From contig NZ_JAWLVI010000001.1 of NCBI RefSeq assembly GCF_033100795.1, positions 682,001-746,000 on the forward strand: a DNA stretch of 64,000 nucleotides, in the 5' to 3' direction. Source of the stretch: Pseudothioclava sp033100795 (GTDB lineage: Bacteria; Pseudomonadota; Alphaproteobacteria; Rhodobacterales; Rhodobacteraceae). A program made the translations under genes and the position numbers. The notes under the pieces are model-generated. The model did not search any database, was not told where the DNA came from, and was given only the letters and a program-made list of their open reading frames with translations. Numbering within the stretch: the stretch's first letter is position 1; the number at the start of each line of letters is the position of its first letter. Below are positions 1 to 8,389 of this stretch, in pieces.

Positions 1-312
1 CGCGCGCACGAGCTGGCAACTTTGCGGGTTTTGGGCTTTTCGCGCGGTGAGGTCGGCTATGTGCTGGTGGGCGAGATCCTGCTTCTGGCCGTGCTGGCCA
101 TTCCCGTCGGCTGGGGGCTTGGTTATGTCTTTGCCCGCGCGATCAACACCGGCTTTTCCACCGATATTATCTCGATGCCGTTCGACATCCGCCCGCGCAG
201 CTTTGCCATTGCGGCGGGGCTGGTGCTGGTGACAGCGACGGGATCGGCATTTTGGGTGCGGCGCAGGCTCGACCGTGTCGATCTTGTCTCGGCCCTGAAA
301 CAGAAGGAGTGA
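1..312 (+). CDS. FtsX-family ABC transporter permease (C-terminal part)
   Basis: The reading frame is open from base 1, so the gene starts before the window. The visible 103 residues hold the C-terminal end of a MacB/FtsX-like permease. A cytoplasmic stretch (HELATLRVLGFSRGEV) is followed by two hydrophobic segments and a basic tail (WVRRRLDRVDLVSALKQKE). The 'E-LATLR-LGFSR' sequence is the usual coupling stretch that contacts the ATPase in this family. The next gene starts 5 bases after the stop and encodes a membrane-fusion protein, so the pair is probably part of a tripartite export or outer-membrane-linked ABC system. The substrate cannot be told. Confidence 0.85.
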   Translation, partial: RAHELATLRVLGFSRGEVGYVLVGEILLLAVLAIPVGWGLGYVFARAINTGFSTDIISMPFDIRPRSFAIAAGLVLVTATGSAFWVRRRLDRVDLVSALKQKE

Positions 313-317
313 ACCCG

Positions 318-1529
318 ATGCATCCGGTCAAATGGACAATGGCAGGGGGCGTGGCGCTGGCTGCGGTGGCGGGGTTCGTCTGGGCGCTGATGCCCGAGCC
401 TGCGGCGGTCGACCTGTCCATCGCGGCCCGCGCGCCGATGGAGGTGACGGTCGCCGCCGAGGGGATGACGCGGGTGCGCGACACATGGTCGGTCAGCGCG
501 CCGATCACCGGCACGCTCGGGCGCTCGCCCGTGCAAAAGGGCGATCATGTCACAGGGGGCGAAACCGTGGTGGCACAGATCCGCCCCGCCGCGCCCGACC
601 TTCTGGACAGCCGCTCGCGCCTGCAAGCCGAGGCCGCCGTGACCGAGGCGCAGGCGGCCGTGCGCCAATCCGAAGTGCTGTTGGCCAAGGCCGAAGCCGA
701 CCTGAGCTATGCCGAGGGGCAACTGGCGCGCAACCGTGAGCTCTCCGAGCGCGGGATCATCTCGAAAACCCTGCTTGAGGACAGCGAACAGCGCGTCTCG
801 GCCGCCTCTGCCGCCGCCGAGGCCGCGCGCTATGATCTGGAACTCCACCGCGCCACGCTGGAGCGGATGCAGGCGCAACTTTTCGACCCCGAACATGCGC
901 TGGCAAATGGAAATGCGTCTGACTGCTGCGTGCCCGTCACCGCCCCCCACAGCGGCACGGTTCTGGATGTCACCGATATGAGCGCGCGGCTGGTGCAGGC
1001 GGGCGCGCCGCTTTTGGAAATCGGTGATCTGGGGGATTTGCAGATCGAGGTCGACCTTCTGTCCAGCGACGCGGTGCAGGTGCCGCCCCGTGCCCCCGCC
1101 TATATCGAACGCTGGGGCGGCGAGCCTGCGCTGGCGGCCCATGTCACCCATATCGACCCGGCCGGGTTCACCCGTGTTTCGGCGCTTGGGATCGAGGAAC
1201 AACGCGTGCGCCTGCGCCTTGATCTGGACACGCCACAGGCCGAGCGCCCTCGTCTGGGCGACCGCTTCCGCGTCTTCGTGCGGGTGGTTTTATGGTCGGG
1301 TGAGGATGTGCTTCAGGTGCCGCAAAGCGCGCTGTTCCGCCACGAAGGCGGTTGGGCCGTGTTCCGCTCGATTGCCGGTCGCGCCGCGCTGACCCCCGTC
1401 ACCATCGGGCGCGCGACACCTGATGCGGTGCAGATCACCGGCGGGCTTGAGGCGGGTGCAAGCGTCATCACCTACCCCGGCTCGCGGATCACCGATGGTG
1501 CGCGGATCGCGCCGCGCACCACCGAGTAG
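318..1529 (+). CDS. HlyD/MacA-type periplasmic adaptor (membrane fusion protein)
   Basis: 403 residues from the ATG at 318, which has AGGAGTG just upstream; a longer frame from 252 runs through the previous gene and is not used. There is one N-terminal membrane anchor (about residues 5-24), then a beta/lipoyl half-motif, an alpha-hairpin coiled coil rich in Ala, Glu and Gln (about 105-190), the second lipoyl half (PHSGTVLDV), and beta-barrel domains. This is the domain order of RND/ABC adaptor proteins that bridge an inner-membrane pump to an outer-membrane channel. The FtsX-type permease directly upstream supports an ABC exporter rather than an RND pump. The ORF ends 3 bases from the convergent ABC ATPase gene. 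Substrate unknown. Confidence 0.85.
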   Translation: MHPVKWTMAGGVALAAVAGFVWALMPEPAAVDLSIAARAPMEVTVAAEGMTRVRDTWSVSAPITGTLGRSPVQKGDHVTGGETVVAQIRPAAPDLLDSRSRLQAEAAVTEAQAAVRQSEVLLAKAEADLSYAEGQLARNRELSERGIISKTLLEDSEQRVSAASAAAEAARYDLELHRATLERMQAQLFDPEHALANGNASDCCVPVTAPHSGTVLDVTDMSARLVQAGAPLLEIGDLGDLQIEVDLLSSDAVQVPPRAPAYIERWGGEPALAAHVTHIDPAGFTRVSALGIEEQRVRLRLDLDTPQAERPRLGDRFRVFVRVVLWSGEDVLQVPQSALFRHEGGWAVFRSIAGRAALTPVTIGRATPDAVQITGGLEAGASVITYPGSRITDGARIAPRTTE

Positions 1530-1532
1530 CGC

Positions 1533-2531
1533 TTAGCGGACGCGGTTGCCCGCATCGTCGAAATACAGAACCTTCGCGGGGTCAAACCCGAGCCTGATCT
1601 CTTCGCCCGCGTGGACCTCGTGATGGCCGAACATGCGCTGCGTGAGCGGCTCGTCCAGCCCCGCATCGATAATCACATTGGTATCGCCGCCAAGGCTCTC
1701 GACATGCAGGACACGCCCCCCCAGCGGACCCTCCGCTTGCGGCACCAGATGCTCGGGGCGGATGCCGGCGGTCAGCCCCTCTGCCCCGCCAATCCGCGCG
1801 GCGGGCAGAAAGTTCATCGCAGGCGCCCCAAGGAACCCCGCCACGAACTGGTTGTCGGGATCGTTATACAGCTCGATCGGGCTGCCGACCTGCTCGACCC
1901 GACCATCGCGCAGGACCACGATCTTGTCGGCCAGCGTCATCGCCTCGGTCTGGTCATGCGTCACGTAGATCATCGCGCCTTTGAGCGAGCGGTGCAGGTT
2001 GGCGATCTCAAGCCGCGTGTTCATCCGAAGCGCGGCGTCAAGGTTCGACAAGGGTTCATCGAACAGGAACAGCTTGGGCTGGCGCACGATGGCACGCCCG
2101 ATGGCGACCCGCTGGCGTTGACCACCCGAAAGCTCGGACGGGCGGCGATCAAGGTAATCGCCAAGGTTCAGCATCCGCGCTGCCTCGGCGACACGCGCGT
2201 CAATCACGTCCTTGGGCTGCTTTTCCTGTTTCAGCGCCAGCGTCATGTTATCGCGCACCGACAGATGCGGATAAAGCGCGTAGGACTGGAACACCATCGC
2301 AATGCCGCGCTTGGCGGGCGGCGTTTGGGTCACCACCTGCCCGCCGATCATCACCTCACCCGAGGTGGTATCCTCCAGCCCCGCGATAATCCGCAAAAGC
2401 GTGGACTTGCCGCAGCCCGACGGGCCGACGAAGACAACGAACTCGCCCTCTTCGACAGTAAGGTTGATGTCTTTGAGCACATGCACCGGCCCAAAGGATT
2501 TATTGACGTGGTCAAGGGTCAGGGCAGTCAT
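1533..2531 (-). CDS. Carbohydrate ABC importer ATP-binding protein (MalK/UgpC type)
   Basis: 332 residues. Walker A GPSGCGKST at 36-44, Q-loop, signature LSGGQRQRV, Walker B FLFDEPLSNLD, switch His in YVTHDQTEA, then a C-terminal MOI/TOBE region (GIRPEHL) typical of the CUT1 sugar importer ATPases (MalK, UgpC, MsmK). It is the last gene of the minus-strand operon murQ - binding protein - two permeases - ATPase. It would energise import of an amino sugar or its oligomer. The substrate is inferred from context only; these ATPases are often shared between importers. Confidence 0.9.
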   Translation of the reverse strand: MTALTLDHVNKSFGPVHVLKDINLTVEEGEFVVFVGPSGCGKSTLLRIIAGLEDTTSGEVMIGGQVVTQTPPAKRGIAMVFQSYALYPHLSVRDNMTLALKQEKQPKDVIDARVAEAARMLNLGDYLDRRPSELSGGQRQRVAIGRAIVRQPKLFLFDEPLSNLDAALRMNTRLEIANLHRSLKGAMIYVTHDQTEAMTLADKIVVLRDGRVEQVGSPIELYNDPDNQFVAGFLGAPAMNFLPAARIGGAEGLTAGIRPEHLVPQAEGPLGGRVLHVESLGGDTNVIIDAGLDEPLTQRMFGHHEVHAGEEIRLGFDPAKVLYFDDAGNRVR

Positions 2532-2568
2532 AGTGCCTCCTGTAGAACTGTTACACGGGTGGAGCGGA

Positions 2569-3408
2569 TCATTTCACCGCGCCCGAGGTAATCCCGCGGA
2601 TCAGCTGCCGCGAGAAGATGACGTAAAGGACAAGCGCGGGCAGGATCGCCATCGACAGCGCCGAGAGGACCGCATTCCAGTCGGTCACGAACTGGCCGAT
2701 GAACACCTGGCTCCCCAACGTCAGCGTCTTGGTCGCCTCCGACGGCGCAAGGATCAGCGGGAACCACAGGTCGTTCCAGATCGGGATCATGTTGAACACG
2801 GCCACCGTCGCCATCGCGGGCCGGACAAGCGGCAGGACAAGCCGGAAGAAGATCGTGTATTCCGACAGCCCGTCGATGCGGCCCGCATTCTTCAGGTCAT
2901 CCGAGACCTGTTGCATGAACTCGGTCAGGATGAACACCGCCAGCGGCAGGCCCTGCGCGGTATAGACAAGGATCAGCGCCCAAAGCGAGTTCACCAGCCC
3001 CGTCTCGACCATCATTTCCAGAATGGCCACCGTGCCGATGCGGATCGGGATCATGATCCCGAGCGCCAGATAAAGCCCGATCATCGTATTGCCCTTGAAG
3101 CGATATTCGCTGACCGCAAAGGCCGCCATCGCACCAAACAGCAGCACGAAGAACAGCGATGCCACCGTCACGATCAACGAGTTCTGGAAGTAGAGGAAGA
3201 AATCCCCCTGCTTGAGCACCGTCTGATAGCCGATCAGGCTGAAACTATCCGCGCTCGGCAGGGCCAAAGGCTCGCGGAAGATCGCCTTGCGAGCCTTGAA
3301 GCTGTTGATAAGGATAACGAAAACCGGGAACAGCGCGATCAGCGTATAGAGGATCAGAACCCCGTGCATCGCGGCTTTGTTCAGCGGGTTGTTGCGTGCT
3401 TTATGCAT
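2569..3408 (-). CDS. Carbohydrate ABC importer permease (MalG-like)
   Basis: 279 residues with six predicted membrane segments and the conserved cytoplasmic EAA loop (DDLKNAGRIDGLSEYTIFFR) that docks the ATPase. This matches the MalG subfamily of binding-protein-dependent sugar permeases. It lies 11 bases downstream of the MalF-like permease and 37 bases before the ATPase start. Together they form the inner-membrane channel of the CUT1 importer. The pairing with murQ, nagA and an amino-sugar kinase points to N-acetylated amino sugars as cargo, by inference. Confidence 0.9.
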   Translation of the reverse strand: MHKARNNPLNKAAMHGVLILYTLIALFPVFVILINSFKARKAIFREPLALPSADSFSLIGYQTVLKQGDFFLYFQNSLIVTVASLFFVLLFGAMAAFAVSEYRFKGNTMIGLYLALGIMIPIRIGTVAILEMMVETGLVNSLWALILVYTAQGLPLAVFILTEFMQQVSDDLKNAGRIDGLSEYTIFFRLVLPLVRPAMATVAVFNMIPIWNDLWFPLILAPSEATKTLTLGSQVFIGQFVTDWNAVLSALSMAILPALVLYVIFSRQLIRGITSGAVK

Positions 3409-3419
3409 GGTTTATTGCC

Positions 3420-4331
3420 TCAGAGCTGGTAGCGACGCAGCCGCCGCTGGACACCGAACAGGTAAAGGCACACCCCCACCAGAATGATCGCGAACATCGC
3501 ACTGGCAATCGCCGCGCCCATATGGGGATCGCCAAGCTGGAGCTGGAAGCCAAAGAAGGTGCGATACATGAAGGTGCCAAGAATATCGGTTGAAAAGTCA
3601 GGCCCGGCCAGCGCGCCTTGCGAGGCATAGATCAGGTCGAAGGCATTGAAATTGCCGACAAATGTCAGGATCGAGATAATCCCGATCGAGGGCAGGATCA
3701 GCGGCAGCTTGATCTTCCAGAAAGCGGACGCGCCAGTGATACCGTCAATCTCGCCCGCCTCAAGGATCTCTTCGGGGATCGACAGAAGGGCCGCGTAGAT
3801 CAGCATCATCGGGATGCCCACGAACTGCCAGACCGAAATCAGCGCGAGCGTGGTCAGCGCGTAGTCCTCTTTGCCAAGCCACGGCGCAAACAGCGCCTTC
3901 AGCCCCACCGCATCCAACAGCCCCGGTGCAATCCCCCAGATGGGCGACAGGATCAGCTTCCACGCAAAGCCCACGATCACGAAAGACAGGATCGTCGGAA
4001 TGAAGATCGCGGACCGATAGAGCGCGGCAAAGCGCAGCCGCGGATGCGACAGGATCGCCGCCAGCAAAATCCCGATCGGGTTTTGCACCAGCATATGCAC
4101 GACGAAAAACCACACGTTATTGCCAAGCGCATTCCAGAACGCGCCCGACCAGTTCGGGTCGGTGAACAATGTGCGGAAGTTTTCGAGGCCGGCAAAAACG
4201 CGGACGTTCTCAACTTCGGAGTAAAGTGACAGCCGCAGCGTGTTGAACAACGGCAAGATCATGATCGCGGTATAGACCAGCACGGCAGGCGCCAGAAACA
4301 CGACGATATGCCAACGGATACGGGACAGCAT
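3420..4331 (-). CDS. Carbohydrate ABC importer permease (MalF-like)
   Basis: 303 residues from the ATG at 4331 (MLSRIRWHIVVFLAPAVLVY), preceded on its strand by GGAGG (about 9 bases). An upstream extension of the frame to 4661 overlaps the binding-protein gene and looks non-coding. There are six membrane segments, and the EAA loop EEILEAGEIDGITGASAFWK lies near residue 190. It is the first permease of the CUT1 sugar importer. A strong hairpin separates it from the binding-protein gene upstream, consistent with lower expression of the membrane parts. Confidence 0.88.
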   Translation of the reverse strand: MLSRIRWHIVVFLAPAVLVYTAIMILPLFNTLRLSLYSEVENVRVFAGLENFRTLFTDPNWSGAFWNALGNNVWFFVVHMLVQNPIGILLAAILSHPRLRFAALYRSAIFIPTILSFVIVGFAWKLILSPIWGIAPGLLDAVGLKALFAPWLGKEDYALTTLALISVWQFVGIPMMLIYAALLSIPEEILEAGEIDGITGASAFWKIKLPLILPSIGIISILTFVGNFNAFDLIYASQGALAGPDFSTDILGTFMYRTFFGFQLQLGDPHMGAAIASAMFAIILVGVCLYLFGVQRRLRRYQL

Positions 4332-4353
4332 GGCGGCACCTCCGGGAATAGGG

Positions 4354-4378
4354 ACCCCGAGCGAAGACCGCTCGGGGT
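4354..4378 (-). repeat. Intercistronic hairpin between binding-protein and permease genes
   Basis: A perfect 10-bp inverted repeat (ACCCCGAGCG / CGCTCGGGGT) with a 5-base loop, starting 23 bases past the stop of the solute-binding-protein gene. No T-run follows, so it is probably not a full terminator. Such hairpins after binding-protein genes (for example malE) are known to protect the upstream mRNA and favour excess binding protein over permease. That role here is inferred. Confidence 0.75.
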
Positions 4379-4401
4379 GGATCGTTACGGGCGTCTCGCG
4401 A

Positions 4402-5655
4402 TTATTGCGCGGGCTTGAACCAGCCGTCGAGACCGGCTTGCAGTTTCGCACCCAGTTCTTCGGGCGAGGACGCGCCCTTGATCGCCGCGACCGAGGCGTT
4501 CCAGGTTTCGGTCTCAAGGTTCGGCGTGCCGCGCGAAAGGATCTGATAGGTCGAACGGATCGAGGACTCGCACTCCCCGCGCCAGCTGACGAATTCCTGT
4601 GCCAGCGGATCGTCCAGCGCAACGTCAAACTTCGAAAGCGAGAAGAAGCCCGGCAGCGCATTCGCGTAGATCGAGGCGAACTCTTCGGACCCCACCCAGT
4701 TCAGGAAGGTCTTGGCAGCTTCCGCATTAGGGGAGGCCGCGTTCAGGCCAATCGCAATGTCGGTGTGATCCGAGATATAGCAGGTGTCGCCCGCATTGCG
4801 GACCGGCGGCTTGAAAGCGCCCATCTCGAAATCGGCCTGCGCGTTAAAGCCGGTGATCTCCCACGAGCCGGCCGGATAGATGGCGGCGCGGCCAAGGGTG
4901 AACAGGTTCTGGCTATCGGGATAGGTCTGCGCCTCATAGCCATCGCCCAGATACTGGCCCCATTTCGCCAGCGTCGCGTAGGGCGCGGTCCATGCCTCGT
5001 CGGTCAGCTTTTGCGAACCCGCCAGCAGCGCCAGACGGCCCTCCTCGCCCTTCCAGTAGTTCGGGCCGATGTTGTTATAGCCCATCGTCGCGGCTTCCCA
5101 CTGGTCGTTGGTGCCCATCGCCATCGGGATATAGGTGCCGTCTTCCTTGATCTTGTCGAGCGCGGCGAAGAACGCGTCCTCGGTCTCGGGCACGTCGATG
5201 CCAAGCTCGGCGAACGCCTCTTTGTTATAGATGAAGCCGTGGATCACCGAGGCCATCGGAACGCAGAACGTATGCGCGCCGTCATCGGTCTGCCATGCGG
5301 ATTTCGCCACATCCGAGAAATTGCCCATCGCCTCAAGGTCGCTCAGATCCGCCAGACGGCCACCGTCATAAAGCGCGAGCGAGGCATCGAAGGGGCGACA
5401 GGTGATCAGGTCGCCCGCCGAGCCTGCCTCGAGCTTCGAGTTCAGGACCGCGTTGTATTCGGGCGGCGACGAGGGCGTGAATTGCACCTTGATGCCGGAA
5501 TGTTTGGCCTCAAAAGCCGGAATGATCTTGTCCTGCCACAGCGCAAGGTCGTCATTGCGCCAGCTTTCTATCGTCAGCGTCACGTCATCCGCGAACGCGC
5601 CTTGTGCCAGCATGGTCGAGGCCAGAAGCGCCCCCAGTTTCAGCTTGTAGGTCAT
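4402..5655 (-). CDS. Extracellular sugar-binding protein of CUT1 ABC importer
   Basis: 417 residues. A Sec signal peptide is visible (KLKLGALLASTMLAQGAFA, cleavage probably after AFA at about residue 22). The mature part resembles family-1 solute-binding proteins, with an early W-N-D-L stretch and a conserved sugar-lobe pattern (GRAAIYPAGSWEI). It captures the sugar in the periplasm for the permease pair encoded downstream. It lies 33 bases after murQ in the same orientation, so both are probably co-transcribed. I infer amino sugars (N-acetylmuramate, N-acetylglucosamine or muropeptide-derived sugars) as ligand from the neighbours; the sequence alone does not fix this. Confidence 0.88.
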   Translation of the reverse strand: MTYKLKLGALLASTMLAQGAFADDVTLTIESWRNDDLALWQDKIIPAFEAKHSGIKVQFTPSSPPEYNAVLNSKLEAGSAGDLITCRPFDASLALYDGGRLADLSDLEAMGNFSDVAKSAWQTDDGAHTFCVPMASVIHGFIYNKEAFAELGIDVPETEDAFFAALDKIKEDGTYIPMAMGTNDQWEAATMGYNNIGPNYWKGEEGRLALLAGSQKLTDEAWTAPYATLAKWGQYLGDGYEAQTYPDSQNLFTLGRAAIYPAGSWEITGFNAQADFEMGAFKPPVRNAGDTCYISDHTDIAIGLNAASPNAEAAKTFLNWVGSEEFASIYANALPGFFSLSKFDVALDDPLAQEFVSWRGECESSIRSTYQILSRGTPNLETETWNASVAAIKGASSPEELGAKLQAGLDGWFKPAQ

Positions 5656-5688
5656 GGTTTTCCTCCCAGATAAACCGTTGAAATTACG

Positions 5689-6570
5689 TTACTTAGACAG
5701 GGCCACGCGCAGATTTCCGTGCGCAGCCTCCAGCATCCATTTGGCAGCATCCAGATCGCAGCCGCAGGCCGCCATCACGATCGCGGGCTTCACCCGCCCC
5801 TCTGCCAGACGCAGCGCATCACGCGCCACATCCTTGCTCACTCCGGAAATAGCGCACACGATCCCAAGCGCGCGAAGGCGCAGCTTCTCATTGTCCGCCA
5901 CCAGATTGACCATCATCCCGTCGTAGACATGGCCAAGTTCGACCGCCATCAATGTGGACAGCACGTTGAGGGCAATTTTCTGCGCGGTCCCTGCCCCCAT
6001 CCGGGTCGACCCCGCCAGAAGCTCGGGCGGCGTGTGCAGGCAGATTGCATGATCCGCCCCCTGCAAGAGCGGCGTATCGGGGTTATTCGCAATCGCCACC
6101 ACCATCGCACCTTGCGCTTTCGCGCGGCGCACCGCTTCAAGCGCGTAGGGCGTCGAGCCGCTGGCCGACAGCACAATCAGCGTGTCGCGCGCGGTCACAT
6201 CAGAAAAACCGGCGACAAGACCCTCGGCTGCATCTTCGGTATCACCGGGCATGGAGGCATCTGTCGGAATGCCGCCCGCCATCAGAATACGGATTTGCGA
6301 AGACGGGATGCCGAAGGTGCCGCCGATCTCGGCCGCGTCAGCCAAAGCCATCAGCCCCGACGATCCCGCCGCCGCATAGATCAGCTTGCCGCCCTCGCGG
6401 ATCGAGACCGCCAGTGCGCGGCCAGCATTCGCCAGCTCGACCCGCGCCCGCCCAACGACCTCCGCCGCATCACATTGCGCCGCGCAAAGCTCCTCGGCCA
6501 CCGAGACAAGCGGACGCGCATCCAGCCCCGGAGCATTCACATGAAGCGTTTCAGTCGTCTTGTCAGCCAT
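5689..6570 (-). CDS. murQ: N-acetylmuramic acid 6-phosphate etherase
   Basis: 293 residues from the ATG at 6570, with GAGGGG 8 bases upstream; a longer frame to 6624 lacks a good ribosome site. It is a SIS-domain lyase that splits MurNAc-6-phosphate into GlcNAc-6-phosphate and D-lactate in the cytoplasm. The start TETLHVNAPGLD, the SIS core GSSGLMALADAAEIGGTFG and the ending with a helical UBA-like region match MurQ, as does the length (E. coli MurQ is close to 300). The SIS motif LSASGSTPYALEAVRRAKA is also visible. It leads the importer operon and is divergent from the amino-sugar kinase gene, giving a peptidoglycan-sugar salvage route. Confidence 0.9.
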   Translation of the reverse strand: MADKTTETLHVNAPGLDARPLVSVAEELCAAQCDAAEVVGRARVELANAGRALAVSIREGGKLIYAAAGSSGLMALADAAEIGGTFGIPSSQIRILMAGGIPTDASMPGDTEDAAEGLVAGFSDVTARDTLIVLSASGSTPYALEAVRRAKAQGAMVVAIANNPDTPLLQGADHAICLHTPPELLAGSTRMGAGTAQKIALNVLSTLMAVELGHVYDGMMVNLVADNEKLRLRALGIVCAISGVSKDVARDALRLAEGRVKPAIVMAACGCDLDAAKWMLEAAHGNLRVALSK

Positions 6571-6605
6571 CGAATCCCCCTCTCTTGTCACAACAATACC
6601 TTTTA

Positions 6606-6700
6606 GATACCATTTGTCTACCACTTCATGCGTAAATTGTCAAAATTCGGAATATCGGCCAGTTTTACTTGAATACACAGCGCATTTATGATACCAATTG
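6606..6700. promoter_or_regulatory. Putative GntR operators in murQ/kinase divergent promoter region
   Basis: The AT-rich gap between murQ and the kinase holds GATACCATTTG at 6606-6616 and GATACCAATTG at 6690-6700. Read on the minus strand they give CAAATGGTATC and CAATTGGTATC. A related GGTATTGTATAGG lies at 6728. GntR/HutC-type amino-sugar regulators (NagR/YvoA, DasR) bind TTGGTAT- or TGGTCTAGACC-like sites. A gene for such a regulator lies in the plus-strand operon, so these are candidate operators for both operons. No binding data. Confidence 0.4.
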
Positions 6701-6746
6701 CAAATAATAGCTTCTGCGCCGGAAATAGGTATTGTATAGGTGCCAT

Positions 6747-7625
6747 ATGACAATCGACGAGAATCACACCTTCATCGCCATTGATGGCGGCGGCACGAGC
6801 TGCCGGATTGCCCTGGAAGCGCAGGGCAAGCGCCACGAGGTCACCCTGAGCGCGGCCAATGTCATGACGGATTTCTACGGAACCGTGCGCACGATCATTA
6901 CCGGACTGGACCTTCTGGCCTCGCGGCTGAGCGCGCGGATCGAGGATGTTTACAACGTCCCCGCGTTCATTGGTCTGGCTGGCGCAATCGACAGCGACAT
7001 CCAGACGCGGGTTCGCCAAGCCCTGCCCCTCACTTGCGCGGTGATCGAGGACGACCGGCGCACGGCAGTGCGTGGCGCTCTTGGGGCGGAGGATGGCGCC
7101 TTTGCGGGGCTTGGGACGGGGTCGTTTTTCGCGCTGCAACAGTCGGGCGCGATCCGCCTTGCCGGAGGATGGGGCGCGCGCATGGGGGACGAGGCCTCGG
7201 GCTTCTGGATCGGGCGGGCGGCGCTTAAGGCGGCGCTGGATGTCGAGGACGGGCTACACCCCGAGAGCCCGCTGACGCGCGACTTGCGCGCCTCGATCGG
7301 CTCGCCCGGAAAGATCGTCGAGCTGGCCCGCGTCGCCTCGCCAGGCGACTTGGCCCGCATCGCGCCGCAGGTCATCGAAGCGCTGAACGCGGGCGATCCG
7401 GCGGCGGTGCGTATCTTTGCGAGCGGATCGGAATATATCCTGACGACGCTGCGCGCCCTTGGCTGGACCCCGAGTATCCCTTTGGTTCTCAACGGCGGGG
7501 TTGCCCATGCCTATATTCCCTATATGGAACGGGCGACAGGCATCTGCCCACAGCCGCCCAAAGGCACGCCCCTTGATGGCGCCCTTGATCTGGCACATGA
7601 GATCAAATGCAGGATAAGCGCATGA
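6747..7625 (+). CDS. BadF/BadG-type amino-sugar kinase (GlcNAc/MurNAc kinase-like)
   Basis: 292 residues from the ATG at 6747 (MTIDENHTF); an in-frame TTG at 6732 is less likely. The ASKHA-fold phosphate loop AIDGGGTSCR is near the N-terminus, a second motif GLAGA follows at about 70-75, and the adenosine motif GTGSFFAL is at about 125, with LNGGVAHAY near the end. This is the BadF/BadG/BcrA/BcrD ATPase family, which includes eukaryotic-like GlcNAc kinases and clostridial MurK (phosphorylates both MurNAc and GlcNAc). It would make the 6-phosphates used by MurQ and NagA. Its stop overlaps the next start (ATGA). Confidence 0.8.
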   Translation: MTIDENHTFIAIDGGGTSCRIALEAQGKRHEVTLSAANVMTDFYGTVRTIITGLDLLASRLSARIEDVYNVPAFIGLAGAIDSDIQTRVRQALPLTCAVIEDDRRTAVRGALGAEDGAFAGLGTGSFFALQQSGAIRLAGGWGARMGDEASGFWIGRAALKAALDVEDGLHPESPLTRDLRASIGSPGKIVELARVASPGDLARIAPQVIEALNAGDPAAVRIFASGSEYILTTLRALGWTPSIPLVLNGGVAHAYIPYMERATGICPQPPKGTPLDGALDLAHEIKCRISA

Positions 7626-8389
7626 CTATCACCGAATTCCTTTTGCCCGATTACTGGATGGGCCAGACGCCCGGCCCCCGCTATGTGCAACTGCGCCAGC
7701 GCATCGAAGAGGCGATCGAAGAGGGCATTCTGGGGCCGGACGCCTCGCTGCCGCCCGAGCGTGAAATCGCGGAGCTGACGGGGCTGTCACGCGTGACCGT
7801 GCGCAAGGCAATTCAAGAGCTTGTCACAAAAGGCACGATCATCCAGCGGCAAGGCTCTGGCTCGTTCGTGCGCGAACCGGCGGCAAAGGTGGAGCAATCG
7901 CTCTCGCGGCTGACCTCGTTCACCGAGGATATGTCGCGCCGCGGGATGGAAACCACTTCGAAATGGCTTGAGCGCGGGGTGTTCCTGCCCTCGCCCGAAG
8001 AGATTGTCGGGCTGGGGCTGTCCACCGACGACTCGGTCGCGCGGATCTACCGCCTGCGCGAGTCGAACGGGCAACCGCTGGCGCTGGAACGCGCGGCCCT
8101 GCCATTGGACATCCTGCCCAACCCGATCGAGGTCGGCAAATCTCTTTATGAGGTGCTGGAGAAATCCGGCAACCGCCCGATCCGCGCGATCCAGAAGATC
8201 TCGGCGATCAATCTGGAAGACGAAGAGGCCCGCCTGCTTGGCGTCGAACCCGGCATGGCGGGTCTTAAAATCCAACGTATCTCGTATCTCGACACCGGAC
8301 GTGTCGTGGAATTCACCCGTTCCATCTATCGCGGCGACGCCTATGATTTCGTGGCCGAGCTGAGATTGGATAACCCCAAGGAAAGCTGA
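7622..8389 (+). CDS. GntR-family regulator with UTRA domain (HutC/NagR type)
   Basis: 255 residues from the ATG at 7622, overlapping the kinase stop. The N-terminal winged helix is clear (DASLPPEREIAELTGLSRVT, about 45-65, then VRKAIQELVTKG and RQGSGSFV). A C-terminal UTRA ligand-binding domain follows (about 95-250, with RIYRLRESNGQPLALERA and an ending VEFTRSIYRGDAYDFV). UTRA proteins commonly sense phosphorylated sugars such as GlcN-6-P or GlcNAc-6-P. Its place between the kinase and the deaminase genes suggests that it controls both divergent operons, probably through the repeats upstream of the kinase. Confidence 0.88.
   Translation: MTITEFLLPDYWMGQTPGPRYVQLRQRIEEAIEEGILGPDASLPPEREIAELTGLSRVTVRKAIQELVTKGTIIQRQGSGSFVREPAAKVEQSLSRLTSFTEDMSRRGMETTSKWLERGVFLPSPEEIVGLGLSTDDSVARIYRLRESNGQPLALERAALPLDILPNPIEVGKSLYEVLEKSGNRPIRAIQKISAINLEDEEARLLGVEPGMAGLKIQRISYLDTGRVVEFTRSIYRGDAYDFVAELRLDNPKES

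Noticed and set aside
123..1202. A 359-residue minus-strand frame opposite the adaptor gene
   Set aside because: The plus-strand frame has clear membrane-fusion-protein features; the antisense frame shows none.
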